Of a stretch of DNA of 64,000 nt, positions 16,324 through 25,679 are shown one piece after another. The stretch's first letter is position 1; every line of letters begins with the position of its first letter. The translations under genes were made by a program, and so were the position numbers. The stretch lies in assembly GCA_017557535.1 (NCBI GenBank), contig JAFYYM010000070.1:146836-210835 (forward strand), written 5' to 3'. The stretch is from Bacteroidales bacterium. GTDB lineage: Bacteria; Bacteroidota; Bacteroidia; Bacteroidales; UBA932. Under the pieces are notes generated by a model. It saw only the letters and a program-made list of their open reading frames with translations. It had not been told where the DNA came from and made no database searches.

Positions 16324-18504
16324 CTAGCTGATAAAGAGTAATTCGCGGTATTTGGGAAGGGGCCAGGAGCGATTGTCCACCCTTTCTTCCAGCTTATCGA
16401 TCGGACGACGGAGATCATAAAGAGCTTCGGCTATCTTGTGGTAAGCCACAGCCCTCTCATAAAGATCCTCGATGGAGTTGGCCATCTTGCGGGCCTTCTT
16501 CATCACTTCCGCCTTAGCGCTTATCTCCTCAATATAACTGTTGATCTGATTGATAAGGCCAAGCTCCACTGAGCAGCCGGAAGTGTCACCGAAAACAGCC
16601 TGGCTCAGAGCGACTTCCTTGAGGAGTTTCCTCTTGTAGTCCAAAGCGGCGGGGATAATGTGGTTGATGGCCATCCTGACCATGACGCGGGATTCAATCT
16701 GCACTTTCTTTATGTACATCTCCCACTTAACCTCATTACGGGCCTCAAGCTCCTTTAAAGTGTAGACCCCGGTCTTACGGAACATCTCAACCGACTCCGG
16801 ACGAGTGAACACTTTAATCATCTCCGGGACGCTCGTCTCAGTGTCGAGTCCCCTCAAACGAGCCTCCTCAGCCCATTCTGGAGCATATCCGTTACCATCG
16901 AAACAGACGACATCGATGATGGAGGCTATGATCGGCTTCAACACATCCATGACAGCGATATTCAATGGCTTACCAGAAGCGAGCTCCTTATCCAGGCTCT
17001 CTTTGAACGCCAACAACTGCTCCGCTACAGCCGCATTAAGGGTCGTCATGGCACCGGCGCAATTAGCGGAGGATCCCACGGCACGAAACTCGAAACGGTT
17101 GCCGGTGAACGCGAAGGGTGAAGTCCTGTTTCGGTCAGTGTTGTCCACGAATATTTCCGGAATCTCCACAAGACCAACGTTTTTGCCTTTTTTCCCGGCA
17201 ATCTCGATAGGTGTGTCCGACGGGACTTCCAAGAGCTTGCGGAGGACTCCTGTCATGGTCCTTCCAAGGAAGGCGGAGATGATTGCGGGAGGAGCCTCAT
17301 TCCCGCCAAGCCGATGAGCGTTCGTGGCTGATGCTATTGAGGCTTTCATCAAGGCATTATGCTTCTGCACCGCCGCCAAGACATTGACGAAGAAGGTGAC
17401 AAACTGGAGATTGCCCATAGCGTCTTTTCCAGGAGCTAGAAGCATTGTCCCGGTATCGGTCCCGAGTGACCAGTTGTTGTGCTTTCCAGAACCGTTGACT
17501 CCCTCGAAGGGCTTCTCATGAAGAAGGACTACGAAACCATGCTTGCGGGCGATATAATTCATCAAGTTCATCAGAAGTTGGTTCTGGTCATTGGAAAGAT
17601 TAGCCTCACCGAATATCGGAGCCAACTCGAACTGATTGGGCGCCACCTCGTTGTGACGTGTCTTGATTGGAATCCCGAGCTTGTGGCCGGTGATCTCAAG
17701 ATCTCTCATGAATTCGGCCACCCTGGAAGGGATGGCGCCAAAATAGTGGTCATCAAGTTGCTGGTTCTTTGATGAGGCATGTCCCATCAAGGTCCGGCCA
17801 GTGATCATGAGATCCGGTCTCGCGGCGTAAAGAGACTCGTCCACAAGAAAATATTCCTGCTCCCAGCCAAGATAGGAATACACCCGACCGACAGATGGAT
17901 CGAACAGCTTGCAGATTGGCAGGGCGGCATCATTAAGAGCCTTTATCGCTTTTTTAAGAGGAGTCTTGTAATCCAGCGCCTCACCGGTGTAGGATATGAA
18001 AACCGTGGGAATACAAAGGGTATCTTGCATTATGAACACTGGAGAGGTGGGATCCCATGCGGTATACCCCCTGGCTTCGAAAGTGGCCCTGATGCCCCCG
18101 TTGGGGAAGGACGAGGCATCCGGTTCCTGCTGGGCAAGAGACTTCCCGTCGAACTTCTCTATCACTCCCCCTTTGCCGTCATACTCAATCAAGGAGTCGT
18201 GTTTCTCGGCCGTGCCTTCAGTCAGAGGCTGGAACCAGTGCGTGACATGGGTCACATGATGCTCCAATGCCCATTCCTTCATTCCTTCCGCCACCTTGTC
18301 AGCGGTCGCCCTGTCCAGCGGCTTGCCGTTGTCCATACAATCCAGTAATGCCGAGAAAGTGTCTTTGTCGAGATATCTCGCCATTTTCTCCCGGTTAAAC
18401 ACCAATTCACCAAAATACTCGGAAGGCTTTCCTTCAGGATACTCCGCCGGAACCGCCTTCTTTTCAAAGGATTCTTTGACGAGGTCAAATCTGTCTTTAC
18501 TCAT
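16324..18504 (-). CDS. glnN: Glutamine synthetase type III
   Basis: 726 residues, the length of the GSIII (GlnN) family of Bacteroides and relatives and much longer than GSI. Seen in order: FGELVFN at the N terminus, the ATP-grasp-like core with LGWEQEYFLVDESLY, KTRHNEVAPNQFELAP, KPFEGVNGSGKHNNWS (the GSIII form of the catalytic NGSGxH motif) and NRTSPFAFTGNRFEFRAVGS, then a C-terminal helical region. It makes glutamine from glutamate, ammonia and ATP as a dodecamer. A TAAATTTG -7 box lies just upstream. Confidence 0.95.
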   Translation of the reverse strand: MSKDRFDLVKESFEKKAVPAEYPEGKPSEYFGELVFNREKMARYLDKDTFSALLDCMDNGKPLDRATADKVAEGMKEWALEHHVTHVTHWFQPLTEGTAEKHDSLIEYDGKGGVIEKFDGKSLAQQEPDASSFPNGGIRATFEARGYTAWDPTSPVFIMQDTLCIPTVFISYTGEALDYKTPLKKAIKALNDAALPICKLFDPSVGRVYSYLGWEQEYFLVDESLYAARPDLMITGRTLMGHASSKNQQLDDHYFGAIPSRVAEFMRDLEITGHKLGIPIKTRHNEVAPNQFELAPIFGEANLSNDQNQLLMNLMNYIARKHGFVVLLHEKPFEGVNGSGKHNNWSLGTDTGTMLLAPGKDAMGNLQFVTFFVNVLAAVQKHNALMKASIASATNAHRLGGNEAPPAIISAFLGRTMTGVLRKLLEVPSDTPIEIAGKKGKNVGLVEIPEIFVDNTDRNRTSPFAFTGNRFEFRAVGSSANCAGAMTTLNAAVAEQLLAFKESLDKELASGKPLNIAVMDVLKPIIASIIDVVCFDGNGYAPEWAEEARLRGLDTETSVPEMIKVFTRPESVEMFRKTGVYTLKELEARNEVKWEMYIKKVQIESRVMVRMAINHIIPAALDYKRKLLKEVALSQAVFGDTSGCSVELGLINQINSYIEEISAKAEVMKKARKMANSIEDLYERAVAYHKIAEALYDLRRPIDKLEERVDNRSWPLPKYRELLFIS

Positions 18505-18541
18505 ACTCTTTGTCCGTTTTATACTTTTTGCTTAATTCTGA

Positions 18542-18549
18542 CAAATTTA
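18542..18549 (-). promoter_or_regulatory. Putative -7 promoter element of glnN
   Basis: TAAATTTG on the minus strand (consensus TAnnTTTG), 38 bases from the glnN ATG. No convincing -33 element was seen. Confidence 0.5.
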
Positions 18550-18574
18550 AATATATTTTCGCTATCTTACCATC

Positions 18575-20149
18575 ATGTTCATGTCAATTATTTCCACGTT
18601 GCTGGCGGTAGCTACCGTCACCGTTTACAATCCAAGGGTTCCGGTCATTGTTGACCGTGACTATAATGTCGTCTCTGAGATAGTGATCCCTAGCGAGAAC
18701 GCCCGCCATGTCTCCGGTGAGGTGGAGGTGTTCCTGGATGGCATTCCCTTGAAAGCGATCAAGGATGTCAGGCTCGTTTACATCGGCACCATCTCCCCGA
18801 TAATGTCCCGCACAAAGTCAAATGTGATGAAGTCCCACTACAATTATTGGGGAGCCGGTCAGGAAGATTGGTACGCTTCACGCTCAACTTTTATAGATAG
18901 CAAGGTCAAGCCGAAATCCAATACAGTCAAGCTCGCCTTCGACAGGCAGCTGGTCAAAGGTGACAACCATTTCTATGTGAGCCTGAACATCAATTCCGCC
19001 AAAGTGGATCTCTCCGACACTTTCACATGCAAGGTTTCCAGAATCTTGCTGGACGGTCGTGAGGCTTCTTTTACCGAGCAAGGACCCTCCCAGGAAAGAC
19101 GCTACGGGATAGCCCTTAGAAACCACGGTGATGACGGGGTGGACAGCTACCGTATTCCCGGACTCGCCAGGATGAAGAACGGCAAACTCATTGCCGTGTA
19201 CGACATCCGATGGAATACATACTACGACCTTCAGGCCGATATAGACATTGGTTTCCAGACCAGTTCTGACGGAGGAAGGACATGGAGCAAGATGGGTGTG
19301 GCCATGGACTTCGGTGAATATGGCGGACTACCAAAGGACCAGAACGGATGCGGAGATCCATGCGTGCTTGTTGATGACACTACAGGGGATATCTTTGTTT
19401 TCGCGATATGGGCACACGGTCTTGAAGGGAAAGCGTCCATTTTCTCATCAAAAGACGGTTTTGATCCCATCGATGTGGCACAGCTGGCAATGGTCAAAAG
19501 CACTGATGGCGGCAAGACCTGGTCCACGCCGGTCAGCATAACTCCGTCCGTGAAGAATCCTGCCAGTTCCACTTTGTTTCAGGGGCCCGGATGCGGGATA
19601 ACGATGTCCGACGGCACCCTGGTCGTCCCTATACAGGAATGGGACAAGGACAAGATCCCATCTGCGGGAATCATCTACAGCAAAGATCACGGAGAGACCT
19701 GGACAGTGTCCAACATGGCGGTTGACCATGTGTGCGAGGATCAGGTCGTTGAGGTCAGCCCCGGGGTTTTGATGCTGAATATGAGAAACTTTGGCTCCGA
19801 CAACCGGACACGTAAGGTCTACGTGAGCTCCGACCTGGGCAAGACTTGGACTCCCCACGCCTCCAACGATGTCCTGATCGAGCCAGTATGCCAGGCCAGT
19901 GTCCTGAAGGCCGGGAACACACTCCTTTTCGCCAACCCCGCATCGACAAAAACCAGGAATATGTTCACTATCAAAGCCAGCGACGATCTCGGAAAGTCCT
20001 GGCCACACGCTCTCCTACTTGACGAGGAAGGAGGCTGGGGATATTCCTGCATGGCGATGATAGACGATGAGACTGTGGGCATCCTATACGAAGGAAGCCA
20101 GTCCCAACTCGTTTTCCAGGCCATCAAACTGACCGATATCAAGCGTTAA
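18575..20149 (+). CDS. Exo-alpha-sialidase (GH33 type)
   Basis: 524 residues. A short hydrophobic N terminus suggests export. Residues up to about 165 form the beta-sandwich domain found at the N terminus of Bacteroides sialidases; the rest is a six-bladed propeller with the catalytic arginine motif YRIPGLARMKNGKLIAVYDIR (split here: YRIPG, Arg of DIR) and five Asp boxes (SSDGGRTW, STDGGKTW, SKDHGETW, SSDLGKTW, SDDLGKSW). It cleaves terminal sialic acid from glycoconjugates. No sialic acid transport or catabolism genes are adjacent. It is transcribed divergently from glnN. Confidence 0.9.
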   Translation: MFMSIISTLLAVATVTVYNPRVPVIVDRDYNVVSEIVIPSENARHVSGEVEVFLDGIPLKAIKDVRLVYIGTISPIMSRTKSNVMKSHYNYWGAGQEDWYASRSTFIDSKVKPKSNTVKLAFDRQLVKGDNHFYVSLNINSAKVDLSDTFTCKVSRILLDGREASFTEQGPSQERRYGIALRNHGDDGVDSYRIPGLARMKNGKLIAVYDIRWNTYYDLQADIDIGFQTSSDGGRTWSKMGVAMDFGEYGGLPKDQNGCGDPCVLVDDTTGDIFVFAIWAHGLEGKASIFSSKDGFDPIDVAQLAMVKSTDGGKTWSTPVSITPSVKNPASSTLFQGPGCGITMSDGTLVVPIQEWDKDKIPSAGIIYSKDHGETWTVSNMAVDHVCEDQVVEVSPGVLMLNMRNFGSDNRTRKVYVSSDLGKTWTPHASNDVLIEPVCQASVLKAGNTLLFANPASTKTRNMFTIKASDDLGKSWPHALLLDEEGGWGYSCMAMIDDETVGILYEGSQSQLVFQAIKLTDIKR

Positions 20150-20171
20150 GAATCTTCTTTCCAAGACGCCC

Positions 20172-20207
20172 TTAAGGGGCCTCTGGTTTATGCCGGGGGC
20201 CCCTTAA
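20172..20207 (+). terminator. Hairpin between the sialidase gene and mraZ
   Basis: TTAAGGGGCC (20172-20181) pairs perfectly with GGCCCCTTAA (20198-20207), with further CTGG/CCGG pairing possible in the loop. It is placed as a terminator of the sialidase gene, but it lacks a following U-tract, so the role is uncertain. Confidence 0.5.
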
Positions 20208-20215
20208 AGTATGCG

Positions 20216-20263
20216 GTGGAAAAATATGTGGAAAAAAATGTAAGACGGTGGAAGAAAGTGGAA
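20216..20263 (+). promoter_or_regulatory. Probable MraZ operator array
   Basis: GTGGAA occurs at 20216, 20228, 20248 and 20258, with a degenerate ATGTAA at 20238, so four of the five boxes fall on an exact 10-base period directly upstream of the mraZ promoter. MraZ of other bacteria represses its own operon by binding TGG-containing repeats with about one helical turn of spacing. Confidence 0.7.
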
Positions 20264-20272
20264 AATTATTCT

Positions 20273-20280
20273 TATCTTTG
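20273..20280 (+). promoter_or_regulatory. Putative -7 promoter element of the dcw cluster
   Basis: TATCTTTG, 28 bases upstream of the mraZ ATG. The last GTGGAA box ends nine bases before it, so MraZ bound there would block polymerase. The -33 position is occupied by the box at 20248 rather than TTTG. Confidence 0.65.
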
Positions 20281-20307
20281 TGGTCAGCGTGAAAGGCTAA
20301 GAAAGAT

Positions 20308-20760
20308 ATGATCACATTCATCGGCGAATACACTTCGAAGATTGATGACAAGGGAAGGGTTGTCTTTCCCTCGCCATTCAAATCTTTGATGGATCCCGAA
20401 GGTGACATGAGGTTTGTTGTGAAGAAAGACATCTTCGCCCCTTGCCTCGAGATGTACACCTTCGAGGAGTGGGAACGCCAGTCTGAACAGGTCAAATCCA
20501 AGTTGAACATATTTAATCGAGCCCACGCCGCTTTCTGGAGAGAGTACATGCGAGGCCGCGCCGTGGTCGAACCCGACCCCAAGCTCGGACGCGTCTCAAT
20601 CCCCAAGAAGCTTCTGGAGTCAATTGGTGTAACGAAAGAGGTAGTCTTCTCGGGCAACGATTACAAGATAGAGATCTGGGCCAAGGAAAAGTATGAGGCC
20701 AGTGAGATCTCCAATGAAGAATTCTTGAATATCGCCGGACAGCTATCCCAGGAGAGATAG
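20308..20760 (+). CDS. mraZ: Transcriptional regulator MraZ
   Basis: 150 residues with two SpoVT/AbrB-like repeats, the first starting FIGEYTSKIDDKGRVVFPSPF and the second GRAVVEPDPKLGRVSIPKKL (each with the DxKGR or DxxGR signature of MraZ). MraZ is the first gene of division clusters across bacteria and represses the cluster by binding upstream repeats. Here a matching repeat array lies 45-92 bases upstream. rsmH follows after 11 bases. Confidence 0.94.
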   Translation: MITFIGEYTSKIDDKGRVVFPSPFKSLMDPEGDMRFVVKKDIFAPCLEMYTFEEWERQSEQVKSKLNIFNRAHAAFWREYMRGRAVVEPDPKLGRVSIPKKLLESIGVTKEVVFSGNDYKIEIWAKEKYEASEISNEEFLNIAGQLSQER

Positions 20761-20771
20761 GAGGGCGGTAT

Positions 20772-21722
20772 ATGTCAACTTATCATACTCCGGTGCTTTT
20801 GGACGAGACTCTCTCGCTCCTTGTCACCAATCCATCAGGAATATACGCAGACGTCACATTCGGAGGCGGTGGTCACACCGCCGGAATCCTTTCACGCTTA
20901 AATGAAGACGGTCACGTCATCGCCTTCGATCGTGACGCTGACGCTTTGGAGAACGCTTTGGAAGACAAGCGTCTCACTTTGGTCAGGGGAGATTTCCGCT
21001 TCATCCGGAACTTTGTCCTTCAGATAGCCAACGACCGGGAAGACCTCCAAGGAAGGCTGGACGAAGGACTGGACGGGATTCTAGCCGACCTCGGCGTGTC
21101 ATCCCACCAGTTTGACACCGCGGAGAGAGGCTTCTCGTTCCGTTATGACGCTCCTCTGGACATGAGGATGAACAGAGAGGGCGGTTTGACCGCGGCGGAT
21201 GTCATCAATGACTATCCCAAAGAGGATCTGGAGAGAATATTCAAAATATATGGTGAAGTGGATAACGCTGGAAGGATCGCGTCACTTGTCACTTCCGCCA
21301 GATCATCCTCCAGGATAGAAACCACCGGAGACTTCGACAAGGCTATCGCTCCAGCTGTGCCTTCATTCGCGGAGCACAAATATCTGGCGAAGGTGTACCA
21401 GGCCCTTAGAATTGAGGTCAACCATGAGATGAGGTCTCTCGAGAAGTTTCTACAGGGCGCCGCCGAGTCACTGAGAGTGGGAGGTGTCCTGGCAGTGATC
21501 ACTTACCACTCCCTTGAGGACCGGATGGTAAAGAATTTCATCAAGGCCGGGAACACGGATGGAAAAGAGATTAAAGACATGTTCGGAGCCATCAAGGCCC
21601 CGCTTGAGGCGGTGGTCAGGAAGCCGGTGACCCCGACGGAAAACGAGATAGCGACTAACACCCGGGCCAGGAGCGCCAAACTGCGCGTGGCCAGGAAAGT
21701 CGCCGTGAAAGAGGGAAGATAA
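20772..21722 (+). CDS. rsmH: 16S rRNA (cytosine-1402-N4)-methyltransferase
   Basis: 316 residues. Start HTPVLLDETLSLL, SAM-binding loop DVTFGGGGHTAGIL, acidic ADLGVSSHQFD, and DMRMNREGGLTAADVIN are diagnostic of RsmH (MraW). It methylates C1402 in the ribosomal P site. Its stop is one base from the ftsL start, as in most division clusters. Confidence 0.95.
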   Translation: MSTYHTPVLLDETLSLLVTNPSGIYADVTFGGGGHTAGILSRLNEDGHVIAFDRDADALENALEDKRLTLVRGDFRFIRNFVLQIANDREDLQGRLDEGLDGILADLGVSSHQFDTAERGFSFRYDAPLDMRMNREGGLTAADVINDYPKEDLERIFKIYGEVDNAGRIASLVTSARSSSRIETTGDFDKAIAPAVPSFAEHKYLAKVYQALRIEVNHEMRSLEKFLQGAAESLRVGGVLAVITYHSLEDRMVKNFIKAGNTDGKEIKDMFGAIKAPLEAVVRKPVTPTENEIATNTRARSAKLRVARKVAVKEGR

Positions 21723-21723
21723 T

Positions 21724-22086
21724 ATGCTTGGAGAGAAGAAACAGAGGAAATGGAAGCTGGCCGACATCGGCCTGTGGCTCAAGAACGCCTTCCTTGCCAC
21801 AATCAAGGGAGAGTTCCTTCTGAGGCTCCATGTCAACAAATACTTCATCCACATAATCTACACCTTCTTCTTGTTCTGGGTGAGCATCTGGCTGAGCCTC
21901 AAGATCGAGAAGACACTCACAAAGGTCGAGGAGAACCGCAAGGCTCTCCAGGACATTGAGATATATCATGCCCAGAAGACGGTCGAGCTTGCCGGCATGG
22001 GCAGGATGAGCAAGATAGAAGACATGCTGCGGGATAAAGGATCGGAGTTGACGATACCACAGAAGCCCGCCGACAGGATAAAATAA
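21724..22086 (+). CDS. ftsL: FtsL-like cell division protein
   Basis: 120 residues with a basic cytoplasmic N terminus, one transmembrane segment (about 45-60: IHIIYTFFLFWVSIWLSL) and a periplasmic coiled-coil-like stretch (KIEKTLTKVEENRKALQDIE). The sequence is poorly conserved, so the identification rests on topology and on position between rsmH and ftsI, where ftsL lies in nearly all such clusters. It would join FtsQ and the FtsW-FtsI synthase. Confidence 0.8.
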   Translation: MLGEKKQRKWKLADIGLWLKNAFLATIKGEFLLRLHVNKYFIHIIYTFFLFWVSIWLSLKIEKTLTKVEENRKALQDIEIYHAQKTVELAGMGRMSKIEDMLRDKGSELTIPQKPADRIK

Positions 22087-22092
22087 CACAGG

Positions 22093-24204
22093 ATGGCGAC
22101 ACAGAGTCAGAATTCAACAAAGAGAGAGAGGGACAGGATCGGAATGATCTTGTACTATCTCTATGCCGCCTTCCTGATCCTCTCGGTCATCCTCGTCGGA
22201 AGAATCGCCTACATCCAGTGGTTCTGGAAACCGGACAAGAGCATCGAGAAGTATTTCCGTCCCGCCAGTGTCAAATCCGTGATTGATCCAGAGCGTGGAG
22301 CTATCATTGGAAGTGACGGCAAGTTGCTCGCGATGTCCACTCCACTATACGAGCTGTTCATGGATTGCACCGTCCGTAAAGACTATTTCGAGAGCAAGGG
22401 AAAGGAAGGGAAGAAGATGGAATCCGAGTGGCAGGACAAAGCGAGACTGTTCGCCAAAGGCCTGGAAGCTGAGATGGGAGGAGATGGAGAAAACTACTGG
22501 AAACTGATACAGAAAGGACGCAAGGAAGGAGCGAGATATCTCAGACTGGGACATCCCGTGGACAGGGAGACTTTGCTGCGCCTCCAGAAACTTCCTTTGA
22601 TGGAAGAAGGACAGTACAAGAGCGGTATCATCGTCAGGAAGAAGGACTCCAGGCAATACCCCTACGGTAAGCTTGCGATGAGGACCATCGGATATGTCAA
22701 AGATAACAGCAACTCCAACGGCAACAACCACATAGGTCTCGAAGGCAAATATGACTACGTCCTCCACGGCAAGGAGGGTGAGATGTGGCTGAGGCCAACC
22801 GACAACAAGGAGAGGATACAGAACTACGACAGCCTTTACGTCAAACCGGAGGATGGCCTGGACGTCAGGACCACTTTGGACATCACCATGCAGGACATCG
22901 TGGACAAGGCATTGAGGAGGCAGATCGAGGACAACAAGGCTATTGAGATGGGCTGCGCCATCATAATGGATGTCAAAACCGGGGCGATACGCTCTATGGT
23001 CAATCTCATGAGAGACTCCACGGACTGGAGCCTCAACGAGACCTTCAACATGGCTATCGGACTTAACTCGGAGCCCGGATCTGTGTTCAAGGCGACCACG
23101 CTCATGACGGCCCTCGAGGATGGAGTGATAAAATCTCTAGACGACAGGATCCCGACCAATAACGGCATCCTGCCCGGGTATCCACCGGATGACCATGTAA
23201 GAGGAATGAAGGACATATCCATCCTGCACGGATTCGAGATCTCCTCAAACTATGTCTTCAGGTATCTCGCCGTGAAGAATTACGCTGACAATCCCAAGAA
23301 GTTCCTCGACAAGCTCTATCTCTACAAATTGGGACAGGCTTTCGATTTCGACCTTGACGGTCTCCGCGAGCCTGAGATCCCCAACCCGGAATCTCCCATG
23401 TGGAGCGCCACTGATCTGGGTTCCGTGGCGATGGGATATGCCATCAAGGAGACACCTCTCCACATCCTCACTTTCTATAACGCCGTGGCCAACAAAGGCA
23501 AGATGATGAAACCTTACCTCGTTGAGAGCATTGAGCGCGACGGTGTGGTGAAAACAAAGAAAGGCCCCGCGGTTCTGAACGCCTCCATTTGTTCTAAAGC
23601 GACCGCAGACACTCTTCTGAGGGCCATGAAAGCTGTGACATCAGATGGCGGAACCGCGGCACTGAGGCTTAAAGGCGCCAAGATGACTGTGGCCGGAAAG
23701 ACAGGAACCTCAAGGCAGGTGCTCTCAGGAGAGGAAATCAAGAAATATGGCATGAGCTCACCATATGTGACCAGGGACGGCAGCTACCACAACCTCGCCA
23801 CCTTCGTGGGCTTCTTCCCTGCCGACGAGCCTAAGTACAGCGCTATCATCTGCCTTAAATCATACCTGATCAGGGGAAGCGTTTATGGAGGAGTTCTTCC
23901 CGCCGCGGCGATGAGAGAAATCGTCGACGCCATCTATGCGTTAGATCCATCTATGGGTAAGGAATTGACCCCCAAGGGAACGGTTCCGAGAATGGCGGTC
24001 GAGACTTCGATGCCTTCATTCACGGATCCGAAAGAGCCTGTGATTCCTGACGTTAATGGCCTGGGACTCAAGGACGCCATATTCATGATAGAAAACAGCG
24101 GACTCAAATGTGTTTATTCCGGGACAGGCCATGTGACCTCGCAGGTACCCAAAGCGGGTCAGAAAGCGGCTCCGGGTTCGACAGTCACAATAGGATTGAA
24201 ATGA
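22093..24204 (+). CDS. ftsI: Division-specific peptidoglycan transpeptidase (PBP3/FtsI) with a PASTA domain
   Basis: 703 residues. One N-terminal transmembrane segment (about 18-42), a dimerisation domain, then the transpeptidase domain with the active-site serine in PGSVFKATT (SxxK), SSN in FEISSNYVF, and KTGTS, all intact. The C-terminal 60 residues (VIPDVNGLGLKDAIFMIENS...TVTIG) form one PASTA domain, as in Bacteroidetes and SpoVD-type PBPs. It is the septal crosslinking enzyme partnered with FtsW. Its stop overlaps the murE start (ATGA). Confidence 0.93.
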   Translation: MATQSQNSTKRERDRIGMILYYLYAAFLILSVILVGRIAYIQWFWKPDKSIEKYFRPASVKSVIDPERGAIIGSDGKLLAMSTPLYELFMDCTVRKDYFESKGKEGKKMESEWQDKARLFAKGLEAEMGGDGENYWKLIQKGRKEGARYLRLGHPVDRETLLRLQKLPLMEEGQYKSGIIVRKKDSRQYPYGKLAMRTIGYVKDNSNSNGNNHIGLEGKYDYVLHGKEGEMWLRPTDNKERIQNYDSLYVKPEDGLDVRTTLDITMQDIVDKALRRQIEDNKAIEMGCAIIMDVKTGAIRSMVNLMRDSTDWSLNETFNMAIGLNSEPGSVFKATTLMTALEDGVIKSLDDRIPTNNGILPGYPPDDHVRGMKDISILHGFEISSNYVFRYLAVKNYADNPKKFLDKLYLYKLGQAFDFDLDGLREPEIPNPESPMWSATDLGSVAMGYAIKETPLHILTFYNAVANKGKMMKPYLVESIERDGVVKTKKGPAVLNASICSKATADTLLRAMKAVTSDGGTAALRLKGAKMTVAGKTGTSRQVLSGEEIKKYGMSSPYVTRDGSYHNLATFVGFFPADEPKYSAIICLKSYLIRGSVYGGVLPAAAMREIVDAIYALDPSMGKELTPKGTVPRMAVETSMPSFTDPKEPVIPDVNGLGLKDAIFMIENSGLKCVYSGTGHVTSQVPKAGQKAAPGSTVTIGLK

Positions 24205-25670
24205 GACTTGAGAGTATCATAAAGGATTGCGGTTTGATCGAAGTCAAGGGAAGACTTGACATCGACATCAAAGACGTGTGCGATGATTCCAGAAAAGTGT
24301 CGGCGGGCTCATTGTTCATCGCCGTTAAAGGACATGGCACAGATGGCCACGCATACATCGGGAAAGCTCTTGAGAACGGAGCCGTAGCCATAGTCTTCGA
24401 GGACGGTGACTTCCCTGTTAGCGGTGACGGAATAACCTTTGTCAAAGTCTCATCTTCCCGCCACGCTCTGGCCATTATAGCCGCGAACTACTATGACAAC
24501 CCGTCCAAGAAGCTATCCTTGGTAGGAATCACCGGAACCAACGGCAAGACGACCACTGTCACGCTCCTGTACCACTTGTTCATGGAGCAAGGCTACAATT
24601 GCGGTTTGCTCTCCACGATAGCCAATTATGTCGGGACAAGGCGCTTCGAGACCGCCAATACGACAGCTGACCCGCTAGTCATCAACTCCCTGATGGCGGA
24701 GATGGTGGACGCCGGATGCGAATACTGCTTCATGGAGGTCAGCTCGATTGGCGTGGAACAGGAAAGGGTTGCCGGGCTGGATTTCAAGGTGGGTATATTC
24801 TCCAACCTCACCCACGACCATCTGGATTACCATGGCACATTCGCCGAGTACCTCCGTTGCAAGAAACTCTTTTTCGATAATCTCGGCCCCGAGGCGACAG
24901 CGATAATCAATGTTGACGACAAACATGGGGAGGTCATGGTCCAGAATACCAAGGCGAAAGTGGTGACTTTCTCATGCAGGAGCATCGCCGACCACACTTG
25001 CAGGGTTCTCGAGGAGAGTTTCGAGGGCATGCTCCTGAAGATTGACGGACGGGAGACATGGACAAAGCTTGTGGGGAAACACAACGCCAGTAATATCCTA
25101 GCCATCTACAGCGCCGCCATGGCGCTCGGTGCTGATCCGGAAGAGACTCTGGTGGCGATCAGCAAGCTTGAGCCAGCACCGGGAAGACTGGAAGTTATGA
25201 GAGGGCCCAGGAATATCTCTGTCGTGATAGACTATGCCCACACCCCTGACGCATTGGACAATGTCCTTAAGACCCTCAGGGAAATCGACAAGGGCAAGGA
25301 ACTCGTCTGCCTGTTCGGTTGCGGAGGCGACCGCGACAGGACAAAGAGACCAGAGATGGCCAAAGTGGCGGAAGGATATTCGGACAGGATCATCGTTACC
25401 TCTGACAACTCCCGCACCGAGAGGACGGAAGACATCCTTGAGGAGATTAAAACCGGATTCGGCCTTGAAGGACTATCCAAGGCAATATTCATCCCGGACA
25501 GGAAGGAGGCGATACGCGCCGCCATCATGTTCGCTTCCGAAGGAGCGATAGTGCTGCTCGCTGGCAAGGGACACGAGACATATCAGATCATCGGGACGGA
25601 AAAACGTCATTTTGACGAGAGGGAAATTGTCTCAGAGGTTTTTAAGCAAATGGAAACAATTGAAAAATAA
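24201..25670 (+). CDS. murE: UDP-N-acetylmuramoyl-tripeptide synthetase
   Basis: 489 residues from the ATG at 24201; the frame is open to 24108 within ftsI, but the ATGA overlap and the family start MRLESII decide the start. The N-terminal UDP-MurNAc domain (DSRKVSAGSLFIAVKG), the ATP loop GITGTNGKTTTV near residue 108, the central Mur ligase domain, and a C-terminal domain with a DNSRTE motif near residue 400 are visible. The equivalent motif in diaminopimelate-adding MurE is DNPR; here Ser replaces Pro, but the diaminopimelate-contacting Arg is kept, so meso-diaminopimelate is the likely substrate. Confidence 0.93.
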   Translation: MRLESIIKDCGLIEVKGRLDIDIKDVCDDSRKVSAGSLFIAVKGHGTDGHAYIGKALENGAVAIVFEDGDFPVSGDGITFVKVSSSRHALAIIAANYYDNPSKKLSLVGITGTNGKTTTVTLLYHLFMEQGYNCGLLSTIANYVGTRRFETANTTADPLVINSLMAEMVDAGCEYCFMEVSSIGVEQERVAGLDFKVGIFSNLTHDHLDYHGTFAEYLRCKKLFFDNLGPEATAIINVDDKHGEVMVQNTKAKVVTFSCRSIADHTCRVLEESFEGMLLKIDGRETWTKLVGKHNASNILAIYSAAMALGADPEETLVAISKLEPAPGRLEVMRGPRNISVVIDYAHTPDALDNVLKTLREIDKGKELVCLFGCGGDRDRTKRPEMAKVAEGYSDRIIVTSDNSRTERTEDILEEIKTGFGLEGLSKAIFIPDRKEAIRAAIMFASEGAIVLLAGKGHETYQIIGTEKRHFDEREIVSEVFKQMETIEK

Positions 25671-25679
25671 GCAATTACT

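Noticed and set aside
24108-24200. The upstream start of the murE frame
   Set aside because: It would overlap ftsI by about 97 bases, encode a PASTA-domain shadow, and ignore the ATGA junction at 24201 that matches the family start.
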